From positions 682,001 through 746,000 of the forward strand of contig CAXXGA010000002.1 in the NCBI GenBank assembly GCA_963678585.2: 64,000 nucleotides of DNA. The letters are read 5' to 3'. Shown in pieces: positions 43,831 through 52,367 of the stretch. The number at the start of each line of letters is the position of its first letter. The first letter of the stretch is position 1. Position numbers and translations under genes: made by a program. Under the pieces are notes generated by a model that saw only the letters and a program-made list of their open reading frames with translations, was not told where the DNA came from and did not search any database. Origin of the DNA: Breoghania sp963678585 (lineage in GTDB: Bacteria > Pseudomonadota > Alphaproteobacteria > Rhizobiales > Stappiaceae).

Positions 43831-44382
43831 ATGACACGTTCGATCTATTCCTGCCTGACGGGCGGTCTCGCCGTCGTCACGCTCGCTGCGGGCCTGACGC
43901 TGGCCGGTCCTGCCATGGTGCAGGCCCAGACCTCCGGTCAGAACGGCGGCGGCCAAGAGACCTTTAGCAAGGAACACCTCGCAGCCGCCCGCGCCGCGAT
44001 CGAGGGTGGCAACGCCTTCCGTTCCTTCGACGATATCCTGCCGGTGATCGCCGACAAGACCCGCACCCTGTTCATCCGCACCAACCCTTCGGCCACTGCG
44101 GTGATCGACGAGGTGACGAACGAGATCGCGCTGCAGCTGGCAAATCGCCGTCCTGAGCTCGACAACACCATCATGGAAGTCTGGGCCCGTCGCTTCACCA
44201 CCGAGGAACTGAACGAGATCGCCGATTTCTACCGTTCTCCGGTCGGCAGCAAGTTTGCCGAACTCGGCCCGGAACTGACCGCCCTGTCCATCGGCGCCGC
44301 GAAGCAGTGGGGCGACATCATCTCCACGGAAATGGTGACCCGCGTTCGCGAAGAGTTGAACAAGCGTGGCTACCAGTTCTGA
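43831..44382 (+). CDS. DUF2059 exported protein
   Basis: A 183-residue protein with a signal peptide (LTGGLAVVTLAAGLTLAGPAMVQA, cut before QTSG). The mature part is helical and shows the DUF2059 signature MEVWARRFTTEELNEIADFYRSPVGSKF. Function unknown; it sits between rpiA and gor in many Hyphomicrobiales, 44 bases after rpiA, so probably in its operon. Confidence 0.9.
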   Translation: MTRSIYSCLTGGLAVVTLAAGLTLAGPAMVQAQTSGQNGGGQETFSKEHLAAARAAIEGGNAFRSFDDILPVIADKTRTLFIRTNPSATAVIDEVTNEIALQLANRRPELDNTIMEVWARRFTTEELNEIADFYRSPVGSKFAELGPELTALSIGAAKQWGDIISTEMVTRVREELNKRGYQF

Positions 44383-44496
44383 ACGAATGTGGTAGGTCGC
44401 GTCATGTCCCGACATGACGGGTCGGGCCGCACCGGCGGTCGGCTTGAAATGGGCGGGGTGCGACCCACTTGTCTTTTTGCTGCTTCTGGCGTGATT

Positions 44497-44521
44497 GAAC
44501 CGGCCTCTGGCCGGTTCTTTT
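44497..44521 (+). terminator. Intrinsic terminator after DUF2059 gene
   Basis: GAACCGGCC, loop TCT, GGCCGGTTC, then TTTT. It separates the rpiA-DUF2059 pair from gor. Confidence 0.9.
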
Positions 44522-44592
44522 GCACCCGGAGGCGGGAACCGTCGGAGCCGGGGAGGGGCGTCGGCGTCTATTGATCAGGAACGGAGCCCGGA

Positions 44593-45981
44593 ATGGCCGA
44601 TTTTGACTACGACCTTTTCGTTATCGGAGCTGGATCCGGCGGCGTTCGCGCAGCCCGCATCGCGGCGACCCATGGCGCGCGCGTGGCGATTGCCGAGGAA
44701 TACCGCTATGGCGGCACCTGCGTCATCCGCGGTTGCGTCCCGAAGAAGCTGCTGGTCTACGCATCCCAGTATTCGGAGGCGTTTCAGGATGCGCGCGGTT
44801 TCGGCTGGAGCATCGGCGATACCTCCTTCGACTGGAAGGCGCTGATCGCCGCCAAGGACAAGGAAATCTCCCGCCTTGAAGGCATCTACCGTCGCAATCT
44901 GGAAAACTCCGACGTCGAGTTGCATGACACGCGCGCGGTGATCGCGGGCCCGAACTCCGTCTACCTGAAGGCGCAGGACCGCACGGTCACCGCCAAGACC
45001 ATCCTGATCGCCACCGGCGGGCGGCCAAACCTCGACCCGCGCATCGAGGGCATCGAGCACGTCATTTCCTCCGACGAGGTCTTCCACTTGGAAGAGCTTC
45101 CCCAGCGCATCGCCATTTCCGGCGGCGGCTACATCGCGGTTGAGTTTGCGTGCATCTTCGCGGGTCTCGGCGTGGAGACCACGCTGGTCTATCGCGGCGA
45201 GCAGATCCTGCGCGGTTTCGACGACGACCTGCGCGCTGCCGTTCACACCGAGATCGAGAAGAAGGGCGTGCGCGTTCTTTGCGGATCGATCATCGACCGC
45301 ATCGAGAAGCTGGACGAGGGCGGGCTCAGGGGGCATCTCGGGTCCGGCGAGGTTCTGAACGTGGACCAGATCATGTTCGCCATCGGCCGCAACCCCAACA
45401 CCGAAGGGCTGGGACTGGAAAACGCCGGTGTTGAAATGGGCTCCAAGGGCGAGATCCGCGTCGATGCCGCCTCGCGCACCAACGTGCCCTCCATCTATGC
45501 GGTGGGCGATGTGACCGACCGCGTGAACCTGACCCCGGTGGCCATCCGCGAGGGGCATGCCTTCGCCGACAGCGTCTTCGGCAACAACCCGCGTGTCGTC
45601 GATCATTCCATGATCCCGACGGCGGTCTTCACTCAGCCGGAAATCGGCACAGTCGGGCTGACCGAGGCGGAGGCGCTTGCGTCCTATGCGAATGTGGATG
45701 TCTACAGCTCCGCCTTCCGCCCTATGCGCAACACGATCTCGGGTCGCGACGAGCGGATGCTGATGAAGATCCTCGTCGATGCCGACACCGACCGCGTGCT
45801 CGGCGTGCATGTGCTGGGCCCGGATGCGGGCGAGCTTTCGCAGGTTCTGGGCATTGCGCTGAAGATGGGCGCGACCAAAGCCGATTTCGACGCGACCATG
45901 GCCGTGCATCCGACTGCGGCGGAGGAACTCGTCACCATGCGTTCGCCGTCAAAGCAGCACCGCCGCGCCGCCGCCGAATAG
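44593..45981 (+). CDS. gor: Glutathione-disulfide reductase
   Basis: A 462-residue FAD enzyme that reduces oxidised glutathione with NADPH. FAD motif VIGAGSGGVRAARIAA; redox-active cysteines C43 and C48 in YGGTCVIRGCVPKK; the NADP domain begins IAISGGGYIAVEFACIFAGLG; the catalytic C-terminal histidine of the partner subunit lies in MAVHPTAAEELVTM. Start at 44593 follows GGAACGGAGCCCGGA. A terminator follows at 46012. Confidence 0.96.
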   Translation: MADFDYDLFVIGAGSGGVRAARIAATHGARVAIAEEYRYGGTCVIRGCVPKKLLVYASQYSEAFQDARGFGWSIGDTSFDWKALIAAKDKEISRLEGIYRRNLENSDVELHDTRAVIAGPNSVYLKAQDRTVTAKTILIATGGRPNLDPRIEGIEHVISSDEVFHLEELPQRIAISGGGYIAVEFACIFAGLGVETTLVYRGEQILRGFDDDLRAAVHTEIEKKGVRVLCGSIIDRIEKLDEGGLRGHLGSGEVLNVDQIMFAIGRNPNTEGLGLENAGVEMGSKGEIRVDAASRTNVPSIYAVGDVTDRVNLTPVAIREGHAFADSVFGNNPRVVDHSMIPTAVFTQPEIGTVGLTEAEALASYANVDVYSSAFRPMRNTISGRDERMLMKILVDADTDRVLGVHVLGPDAGELSQVLGIALKMGATKADFDATMAVHPTAAEELVTMRSPSKQHRRAAAE

Positions 45982-46011
45982 GCGTTGCCGGATCGGATCG
46001 GGAATTGGGAA

Positions 46012-46035
46012 GAGGGCGCATCTTGCGCCCTTTTT
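46012..46035 (+). terminator. Intrinsic terminator after gor
   Basis: AGGGCGCA and TGCGCCCT pair around a TCT loop, followed by TTTT, 31 bases after the gor stop. Confidence 0.88.
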
Positions 46036-46089
46036 CGTGTGTGCAGTGTGTCATTCCGGGAGGGTTGTGGCGGCGTCCCAGCAGGTCGC

Positions 46090-46186
46090 CGATCCTTCGA
46101 GACGCGCTCTGTCGAGCGCTCCTCAGGATGACGTTTCCGAGTTGTAGCATCGCAAGGAACCAGCCCCACCCACAACGTCATCCTGA
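46090..46186. repeat. Dispersed palindromic repeat, copy A (left part, split by IS)
   Basis: Left part of a roughly 130-bp imperfect palindrome beginning GATCCTTCGAGACG and containing CTCCTCAGGATGACG, then CGTCATCCTGA. The right part continues after the IS at 47118-47154. Other copies lie at 54071, 57401 (also split) and 63045. It is intergenic and resembles the small mosaic palindromes known from rhizobial genomes (RIME-like). Confidence 0.88.
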
Positions 46187-47117
46187 GAGTCTGACTCGAA
46201 AGTGGGTTTATGTTTTCAATGCCTTGCGTGTCTCCTGACGAGCAGGATCACACCCGCGACATATATCCATGTCTGCTCGGTCTGGACGGATCGCTCGAAG
46301 TCTTTGGAGAGCCTTCTTGCGCGCGAGAGCCATGCGAAGGTGCGTTCCACGACCCAGCGTCGCGGCAGCAGCTGGAAGCCTTTGACACCGGCAGGTCTCT
46401 GGACGATTTGGATTTTCCACGGCCCGCAGTCTTGCAGGTCTTTCAAAAGCTTCTTCCCGCGATAGACACGGTCCGCGAAGATGTGACTGAGCTTTGGAAA
46501 GCGCTTGCGAAGCCGGTGCAGCAACGGCACCGCTCCGTGGACGTCCTGAATGTTGGCCGGATGCACCATCACATCCAGCAGCATGCCTTGCGTGTCGGTG
46601 ACGATATGCCGTTTGCGGCCCTTGATCCGCTTGGCCGGGTCCAGCCCGCGCGGCCCGCCGCTCTCGGTGGTCGGGGCGCTCTGACTGTCGATAATGCCTG
46701 CCGAGGGGTGGGATCTGCGGGCCTGCGCACGGCGCTCCACGGCAACGAGCTGGCGATTGATCGAGCCCCATAACCCTGTGTCGCGCCACATGTAGAAGTA
46801 GCGCTGCACCGTGGATCGGGGCGGAAAGTCGTGGGGCAGCAGGCGCCACGGACAACCGGCACGCGCCAGATAGAAGATCGCGTTGACGACCGCACGAAGC
46901 GAAGTCGTGCGGGGTCGGCCGAGGCCGCTGGGTGCCGGCAGATAGGGCGCAAGAACCTGCCATTCCTCGTCACTCAGATCACTTGCATAGCCCGGACCGC
47001 GGCGCTCATATTGTCGCCGAGTGGTTTCAGTCCACATTTTGTGCCTCCTGTCAGTTCTTTTCAAAACAACGGAATCACAAACGACTGAAATCACTCAACT
47101 CATTTCGGGCCAGACAC
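46187..47117 (-). mobile_element. IS5-family insertion sequence, copy 1 (931 bp)
   Basis: The ends are imperfect inverted repeats: GAGTCTGACTCGAAA at the left and, on the other strand, GTGTCTGGCCCGAAA at the right. It is flanked by the direct repeat TGA (46184-46186 and 47118-47120), a TNA target as in the IS1031/IS427-like part of the IS5 family. Rejoining the flanks restores a complete palindromic repeat, so insertion was a clean event. The element carries one transposase gene and is 931 bp, the same as copy 2 at 57434, from which I found one base difference. Confidence 0.93.
46216..47037 (-). CDS. IS5-family transposase, copy 1
   Basis: A 273-residue DDE transposase. The N-terminal DUF4096-like region reads YASDLSDEEWQVLAPYLP; catalytic residues lie in GIIDSQS (D), IFADRVYRGKK (D) and VVERTFAWLSRARRLSKDFER (E, in the Y/R-E-K signature). 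The frame is uninterrupted, so the element may be active. ATG at 47037 has AGGAGG seven bases upstream, preferred over an upstream in-frame codon at 47094. Confidence 0.95.
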   Translation of the reverse strand: MWTETTRRQYERRGPGYASDLSDEEWQVLAPYLPAPSGLGRPRTTSLRAVVNAIFYLARAGCPWRLLPHDFPPRSTVQRYFYMWRDTGLWGSINRQLVAVERRAQARRSHPSAGIIDSQSAPTTESGGPRGLDPAKRIKGRKRHIVTDTQGMLLDVMVHPANIQDVHGAVPLLHRLRKRFPKLSHIFADRVYRGKKLLKDLQDCGPWKIQIVQRPAGVKGFQLLPRRWVVERTFAWLSRARRLSKDFERSVQTEQTWIYVAGVILLVRRHARH

Positions 47118-47154
47118 TGAGGAGCCTGCGCAAGCAGGCGTCTCGAAGGATCGG
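47118..47154. repeat. Dispersed palindromic repeat, copy A (right part)
   Basis: After the target duplication TGA come GGAGCCTGCGCAAGCAGGC and GTCTCGAAGGATC, the mirror of the start of copy A at 46090. Confidence 0.85.
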
Positions 47155-47182
47155 CCCCACACTCCGGCCCCACACTTCGGCG

Positions 47183-48358
47183 TCAGCCGCGATCCGCCAC
47201 TGCCGCGCAGAAGCGGGCGATTTCTTCTTCGGTGTTGTAGTAGTGAACCGAGGCGCGCGCGAGCGCTTCGAAGCCGCGTGCGGGCAGGTCGAGCCGTGAG
47301 GAACTGGCCTGCGTGTGCGTTATGTTGATGTCCTCCGCGCGCAACCTCTGACGCAATTCAAGCGGGCTCTCGCCCTCCTTCAGGAAGGTCACGATCCCGC
47401 ATTTCTCCGCGCCCAGATCGTGCACGCAGACGCCGTCCACGCCCGATAGCTCGCTGCGCAGCATGTCGGCCAGATGCTTCACCCGCGCCTCGACCGCCTC
47501 CATGCCCAGCGCCAGCGCATAGCGGATCGCAACCCCGAGCCCGATCTGACCGGCGGTAAATCGCTCCCATGTCTCGAACCGCGTCGCATCGGGCTTCAAC
47601 AGGTATTCGCGCGACGACAGCCAGTCGCTTGCCTGAAGGTCCACAAACGGCGGCTCCAGATCGAGCAGAATGTCCTCCGCCACCCACAGAAAGCCCGTTC
47701 CGCGCGGCCCTCGCAGATATTTGCGTCCCGTGGCCGACAGCATGTGACAGCCGATTTCCTCCACGTTGAGCGCCAGTTGCCCCACCGCCTGACAGGCGTC
47801 GAGCAGATAGAGAATGCCGTTGCGCCGCGCGATCTCGCCCACTTCCGCAGCCGGGTTCACGAGCCCGCCCTGCGTCGGAATATGGGTGAGCGAGACAAGC
47901 CGGGTCTTCGGCGTGATGGCCGCTTCCAGCGCGGCAAGATCCACCTGTCCGCTCGCATCGTTGCCGATCACGTCGATCTCGATGCCCGCCCGTTCCTTCA
48001 TCTGCAGCAGCGCCACATAGTTCGAGACATATTCGGCCTGGGTAGTGATGACGCGCTCTCCGGGGCGAAAGGGGATGGAGTAGAACGCCATGTCCCATGC
48101 CCGCGTCGCATTCTCGATGAAGGCGATCTCGTGCCTCTCTCCGCCGACGAGGGCGGCGGCCGCATCGTAGAAATCGCCAAGCGCCTCGCTTGCTTCTGCC
48201 GCCGCCTCATAGCCGCCGATTGTCGCCTCGCGCTGCAGATGCGCGGTCACCGCCTCAAGAACAGGCGTCGGTGTCAGGGACGAACCGGCGTTGTTGAAAT
48301 GAAGCACGTGCGCGCAGCCGGGGGTCTCGGCGCGCAGTTGATCGATATCCAAAATCAC
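47183..48358 (-). CDS. PLP-dependent enzyme, aminotransferase class V fold
   Basis: A 391-residue class V (NifS-like) PLP enzyme: VLHFNNAGSSLTPTPVLEAV at the start, FIENATRAWDMAFYS, LTHIPTQGGLVNPAAEVGEIA, YLLDACQAVGQL and the Schiff-base lysine in LSATGRKYLRGPRGTGFLW. It resembles isopenicillin-N-epimerase/EgtE-type C-S lyases, but substrate is unclear. There is no good ATG; GTG at 48358 has GAGAGGG upstream and matches the family start. An upstream in-frame ATG would add 45 unconserved residues. Confidence 0.85.
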   Translation of the reverse strand: MILDIDQLRAETPGCAHVLHFNNAGSSLTPTPVLEAVTAHLQREATIGGYEAAAEASEALGDFYDAAAALVGGERHEIAFIENATRAWDMAFYSIPFRPGERVITTQAEYVSNYVALLQMKERAGIEIDVIGNDASGQVDLAALEAAITPKTRLVSLTHIPTQGGLVNPAAEVGEIARRNGILYLLDACQAVGQLALNVEEIGCHMLSATGRKYLRGPRGTGFLWVAEDILLDLEPPFVDLQASDWLSSREYLLKPDATRFETWERFTAGQIGLGVAIRYALALGMEAVEARVKHLADMLRSELSGVDGVCVHDLGAEKCGIVTFLKEGESPLELRQRLRAEDINITHTQASSSRLDLPARGFEALARASVHYYNTEEEIARFCAAVADRG

Positions 48359-48482
48359 CTTGGGCAGCCCTCTCGCGAAAATGACAGGGGGGCAGACTAC
48401 AAGGTCGCACTGCCTTGGCAAGGCCATGGCAGGCAAGCCTTGCCTCTTGTCCTCGCCGCACGGCTTGGTCATCTTCCGGTGC

Positions 48483-49079
48483 ATGAACGACATGATTTCC
48501 TATTTCGGATACGGCTCGCTGGTGAATGATCGCACCCGGGCCGAAGGCAGCATCGCCGTGCCGGGGCGTCTGACCGGCTGGCGGCGCGAATGGCGCATCG
48601 CGGGCAAGACGCCCTATGGCGGCGTCTGTTCGCTGAGCGTGCGTCGCGACGCGGCGTGCGAGGTGGCCGGGCTGATGGTTCGCGAACATGCAAGCGGCCT
48701 GCCTGCCCTCGATGAACGCGAATGGCGCTATGAGCGCCGCGATCTGCCAGACGGCGCCTTCCGCCCAGACGATCCCGCCCCAGGGCCTGCCACCCGGCCC
48801 GTCGCGGGCTTCGTCTATACCGCCCGCGCCGAACACAGCCGTTGGGGCGATGCGGATCATCCGATCCTGCAATCCTATGTCGATTGCGTGCTGGCGGGGT
48901 TCTTCAGCTATTGGGGCGAGGCGGGCGTGCGCGAGTTCGTCGAGACGACGGACGGCTGGCATGTCCCGATCCGAAATGACCGCGAGGCCCCGTTCTATCC
49001 GCGTGCGGTTTCCTTGAGCGGCGAGGAACGAGCGCTGTTCGACGCGGTCTTGCGCGAGGCCGGCGCACGCTGGCTCTGA
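48483..49079 (+). CDS. Gamma-glutamylcyclotransferase-like protein
   Basis: A 198-residue protein of the GGCT/AIG2 fold, recognised by ISYFGYGSLVND at the start (substrate loop YGSL) and the acidic region LPALDEREWRYERRDL that carries the likely catalytic glutamate. Related enzymes cyclise gamma-glutamyl groups, for instance in glutathione breakdown, which would fit with gor nearby, but its true substrate is unknown. ATG at 48483 gives the family-like N-terminus. Confidence 0.85.
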   Translation: MNDMISYFGYGSLVNDRTRAEGSIAVPGRLTGWRREWRIAGKTPYGGVCSLSVRRDAACEVAGLMVREHASGLPALDEREWRYERRDLPDGAFRPDDPAPGPATRPVAGFVYTARAEHSRWGDADHPILQSYVDCVLAGFFSYWGEAGVREFVETTDGWHVPIRNDREAPFYPRAVSLSGEERALFDAVLREAGARWL

Positions 49080-49091
49080 GTCGATGGCCTG

Positions 49092-49811
49092 TCAGGCGAT
49101 GAGCCCGCGCAGCATCACACCGATGCCCCATGCGATGCCTGCCGCGATGACGCCGATGGCGAGCGTCTCCATGCCGGACCAGAACCAGTTCTGTGTCGAC
49201 CAGCGGCTTTTCATCGAGCCGATGGCGAAGAAGGTGACGGCGGTCATGGAAAGCGACAGAAGCGCGGAATTGAGACCGACGAAATAGGGCAGCAGCGGCA
49301 CCGCGCCGACCGTTACGAAGGCTGCGAAGGTGGTCAGCGCGGCACGTAAGGGCGAACGCAGGGTCGTGGCGAGGCCGAATTCCTCTGCCAGCATGGTGTC
49401 GATCCATGTCTGGCGGCGCGAGGTGATGAGATCGACCATCGTCTCAAGGTCGTCCCCGTCATACCCCTTGGCCTGGAAGATCTGGCGGATTTCCTCCCGC
49501 TCTCCTTCCGGCTCAAGGTCGATATGGCGCTCTTCCATGGCATGGAGGCGCTTGTAGTCGTCGACCTCGGTCTTGGTGCCGGAATAATTGGCGGCCGCCA
49601 TGGAGAAGCCGTCCGCCAGCAGGTTCGCCAGCCCCAGAATGAGCACAATGCTGGCGGAAAGTTCAGCGCCGATGACGCCTGCGACGATGGCGAAGGTGGT
49701 GACCGCCCCGTCGATGCCGCCGTATACCCAGTCGCGCAGATAGTTGACGCTTGGCCCTTCTCCCAGCCTGTCGGCGATCGCCGTGGGGGAATGGTCGTGT
49801 TCGAGTTGCAT
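49092..49811 (-). CDS. VIT-family (VIT1/CCC1) metal transporter-like membrane protein
   Basis: A 239-residue protein with five membrane segments. The first part YLRDWVYGGIDGAVTTFAIVAGVIGAELS and LGLANLLADGFSMAAANYSGTKTEVD match the VIT/CCC1 family of iron and manganese transporters; a cytoplasmic helical insertion (RLHAMEERHIDLEPEGEREE) rich in glutamate and histidine follows, then three more segments. In this family the insertion binds metal. The ATG at 49811 was preferred over an in-frame codon at 49910. It is convergent with the GGCT-like gene. Confidence 0.9.
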   Translation of the reverse strand: MQLEHDHSPTAIADRLGEGPSVNYLRDWVYGGIDGAVTTFAIVAGVIGAELSASIVLILGLANLLADGFSMAAANYSGTKTEVDDYKRLHAMEERHIDLEPEGEREEIRQIFQAKGYDGDDLETMVDLITSRRQTWIDTMLAEEFGLATTLRSPLRAALTTFAAFVTVGAVPLLPYFVGLNSALLSLSMTAVTFFAIGSMKSRWSTQNWFWSGMETLAIGVIAAGIAWGIGVMLRGLIA

Positions 49812-50052
49812 CGCGTCGTCTTGCCTCGCGGTTGCCCGATGGGTGTTAAGCGTTGGCTTTGACACCCTCCGGCGTGTATAACGCGGCTCTGCCGCACGAA
49901 GAAGCAACAAACTTGCCGCATCGTGAGGTGTCGCGTCGGAGATTGTGGAAATCCATCCGTCCGGCAGCGAAATATGGGAGAGGGCCCGTGGAGGGCCACA
50001 AGACCGGCAGGGGGCGTCCCGTCGCCGGTCAACGGAAGATCAGGAGTGGAAT

Positions 50053-51435
50053 ATGGCGGAGAAGTGGACACCGGAAACCTGGCGGTCCAAGCCGATTCAG
50101 CAGGTGCCCGATTATCCCGACAAGGCGGCCCTGGAAGCCGTCGAAGCGAAGCTCGCAACCTTTCCCCCGCTCGTTTTTGCAGGTGAGGCGCGCAAGCTGA
50201 AGAAGCAGCTTGCCGAGGTGGCCGAAGGCCGCGCTTTCCTGCTTCAGGGCGGCGATTGCGCCGAGAGCTTTGCCGAGCACAGTGCCGATAATATCCGCGA
50301 CTTTTTCCGTGTCTTTCTGCAGATGGCGGTTGTGCTGACCTATGCCGCCTCCTCGCCGGTGGTGAAGGTGGGTCGCATCGCCGGCCAGTTCGCCAAGCCG
50401 CGCTCCGCGCCGACCGAGAAGATCGGCGATGTGGAGCTGCCGAGCTACCGCGGCGATATCATCAACGGTATCGATTTCACCGAAACCGACCGCATGCCCG
50501 ACCCGGCGCGCCTTGAGATGGCCTATCGCCAGTCGGCTGCCACGCTGAACCTGCTGCGCGCCTTCGCACAGGGCGGTTTCGCGAACCTCGATCACGTGCA
50601 TCAGTGGATGCTGGGCTTCGTCAAGGACAGCCCGCAGGCTTCGCGCTATCAGGACATCGCCGACCGGATTTCCGAGGCGCTGAACTTCATGCGCGCCTGC
50701 GGCGTCGATCCCGACAGCGCCCCGCAGTTGCGTTCCACGGATTTCTTCACCAGCCACGAGGCGCTGCTTCTGGGCTACGAAGAGGCGCTGACGCGCATCG
50801 ATTCCACCTCCGGCGACTGGTACGCCACCACAGGCCACATGGTCTGGATCGGCGACCGCACCCGCCAGCCGGACCACGCGCACGTGGAATTCTGCCGTGG
50901 CATCAAGAACCCGATCGGCATGAAATGCGGCCCCTCCATGGAGCCCGACAGCCTTCTGCGCCTGATCGACACGCTGAACCCGACCAACGAGGCGGGCCGC
51001 CTGACGCTCATCGCGCGTTACGGTGCGGACAAGGTCTATGACCACCTGCCCAAGCTCGTTCGCGCGGTCGAACGCGAAGGCCGCAAGGTGGTGTGGTCCT
51101 GCGATCCCATGCACGGCAACACGATCAAGGCCGCGACCGGTTTCAAGACCCGGCCTTTCGACCGCATTCTGGAGGAGGTGGAAGCCTTCTTCGCCGTGCA
51201 CCGTGCGGAAGGCTCGCATCCCGGCGGCATCCACATCGAGATGACCGGCAAGGCCGTGACCGAATGCACCGGCGGCGCGCGCGCCATCTCCGAGGACGAT
51301 CTGTCCGCGCGCTACCACACGCACTGCGATCCCCGCCTCAACGCCGATCAGGCGCTGGAGCTGGCCTTCCTGGTGGCGGAGAACATCAAGAAGGAACGCG
51401 AGGAGCGCAACACGGACGCCGCCGCGGCGTCCTGA
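50053..51435 (+). CDS. 3-deoxy-7-phosphoheptulonate synthase, class II
   Basis: A 460-residue class II (plant-like) DAHP synthase, the first enzyme of the shikimate pathway. Recognisable are WTPETWRSKPIQQVPDYPD, FLLQGGDCAESFAEH, RIAGQFAKPRSAPTE, RSTDFFTSHEALLLGYE, HMVWIGDRTRQPDHAHVEF and MHGNTIKAATGFKTRPFD. ATG at 50053 follows AGGAG; an upstream in-frame codon at 49945 was rejected. The gene is often called aroG or aroF in rhizobia. A terminator follows. Confidence 0.95.
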   Translation: MAEKWTPETWRSKPIQQVPDYPDKAALEAVEAKLATFPPLVFAGEARKLKKQLAEVAEGRAFLLQGGDCAESFAEHSADNIRDFFRVFLQMAVVLTYAASSPVVKVGRIAGQFAKPRSAPTEKIGDVELPSYRGDIINGIDFTETDRMPDPARLEMAYRQSAATLNLLRAFAQGGFANLDHVHQWMLGFVKDSPQASRYQDIADRISEALNFMRACGVDPDSAPQLRSTDFFTSHEALLLGYEEALTRIDSTSGDWYATTGHMVWIGDRTRQPDHAHVEFCRGIKNPIGMKCGPSMEPDSLLRLIDTLNPTNEAGRLTLIARYGADKVYDHLPKLVRAVEREGRKVVWSCDPMHGNTIKAATGFKTRPFDRILEEVEAFFAVHRAEGSHPGGIHIEMTGKAVTECTGGARAISEDDLSARYHTHCDPRLNADQALELAFLVAENIKKEREERNTDAAAAS

Positions 51436-51484
51436 TCGCGTGAAGGCGATCCCGCCCGAAAGAGCGGGAGACACGACATGATGG

Positions 51485-51516
51485 AAGGCCCATCGCCTTG
51501 CGGCGGTGGGCCTTTT
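51485..51516 (+). terminator. Intrinsic terminator after DAHP synthase
   Basis: AAGGCCCATCGCC and GGCGGTGGGCCTTTT pair around a TTGC loop, 49 bases after the stop. Confidence 0.88.
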
Positions 51517-51642
51517 CGCATTCTGCGCGCAAGCCAGACGGACCCTTGCGATACGTGCGAAACCGGAGGTTTCCGGCGATTAACTCCTTTTCAAGGCAAA
51601 TCAGTTCAAATTGTCAGGAAGTTTGAATGAATTCGCGTTGGA

Positions 51643-52233
51643 GTGCGCTGCGCCATGCGTTGCGGTATCGATCTGGCCGGGCTGACTTTCCTCGTTGTCG
51701 ACGACAGCGCGTTCATGCGCAATGCCGTCAAGACGGTGCTGGCGGAGCTTGGCACGCGACGGGTCACGGAAGCCTCCGACGGCGGCAGCGCCCTTGAGCA
51801 GATCGAGTGGGACGCCCCCGACATCATCATCTGCGACTGGCTGATGAAGCCCATGGGCGGCGAGGATTTCATGCGCAATCTGCGCGGCGATCCCACATCT
51901 CCCATCGCAACGCTTCCCGTCATCATGCTGACCTCGTTTTCCGGCCGCGAACACGCGCTCACCGCCGCGCGCCTCGGTGTAAACGAGTTTATCCAGAAGC
52001 CGCTGACGCCGGGCTCGCTGGCGCGTCGTATCGAGCGCATCGTCACCGAGGACCGGCCTTTCATTCGCGTTCCCGGCTATTTCGGCCCGCTGCCGCGCGC
52101 CGCAGGGATCGACGGCGCAAAGCTGCGCGCCATTGCCGAACGCCGGGCGCGCGAGCGTGCGGAAGAAGAGGCGGATGCCCTTCACATGAAGGTCGAGGCC
52201 GAGGCTGCCGCCGAGGCGACCCGCGCGGCCTGA
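51643..52233 (+). CDS. Response regulator, receiver domain with helical tail
   Basis: A 196-residue single-domain response regulator. The receiver (residues 13-135) has the acidic pair VVDDS, the phosphoacceptor aspartate D65 in IIICDWLMKPMGG, the switch threonine in IMLTSF and lysine K119 in FIQKPLTP. The C-terminal 55 residues are a charged helical tail (ERRARERAEEEADALHMKVEAE) without a DNA-binding domain, so it acts through a protein partner. GTG at 51643 is the longest start; an ATG at 51655 is four codons in. Confidence 0.88.
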   Translation: MRCAMRCGIDLAGLTFLVVDDSAFMRNAVKTVLAELGTRRVTEASDGGSALEQIEWDAPDIIICDWLMKPMGGEDFMRNLRGDPTSPIATLPVIMLTSFSGREHALTAARLGVNEFIQKPLTPGSLARRIERIVTEDRPFIRVPGYFGPLPRAAGIDGAKLRAIAERRARERAEEEADALHMKVEAEAAAEATRAA

Positions 52234-52367
52234 CCGTCCGAGCCGCCCCCACCCCCTGAATTTTCACAGATTGCAGTCTTTGATCGGTGCCCCTCTGGCC
52301 TTTTGCTCTGGGGGAGGCTAATTGGCTTTTAGGAAAACCATTTAGCAGACCGGGCCGATCCGCCATC

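Noticed and set aside
46216..46773. Plus-strand frame of 187 codons inside the IS
   Set aside because: It is the antisense shadow of the transposase, present in both copies only because the IS copies are nearly identical.
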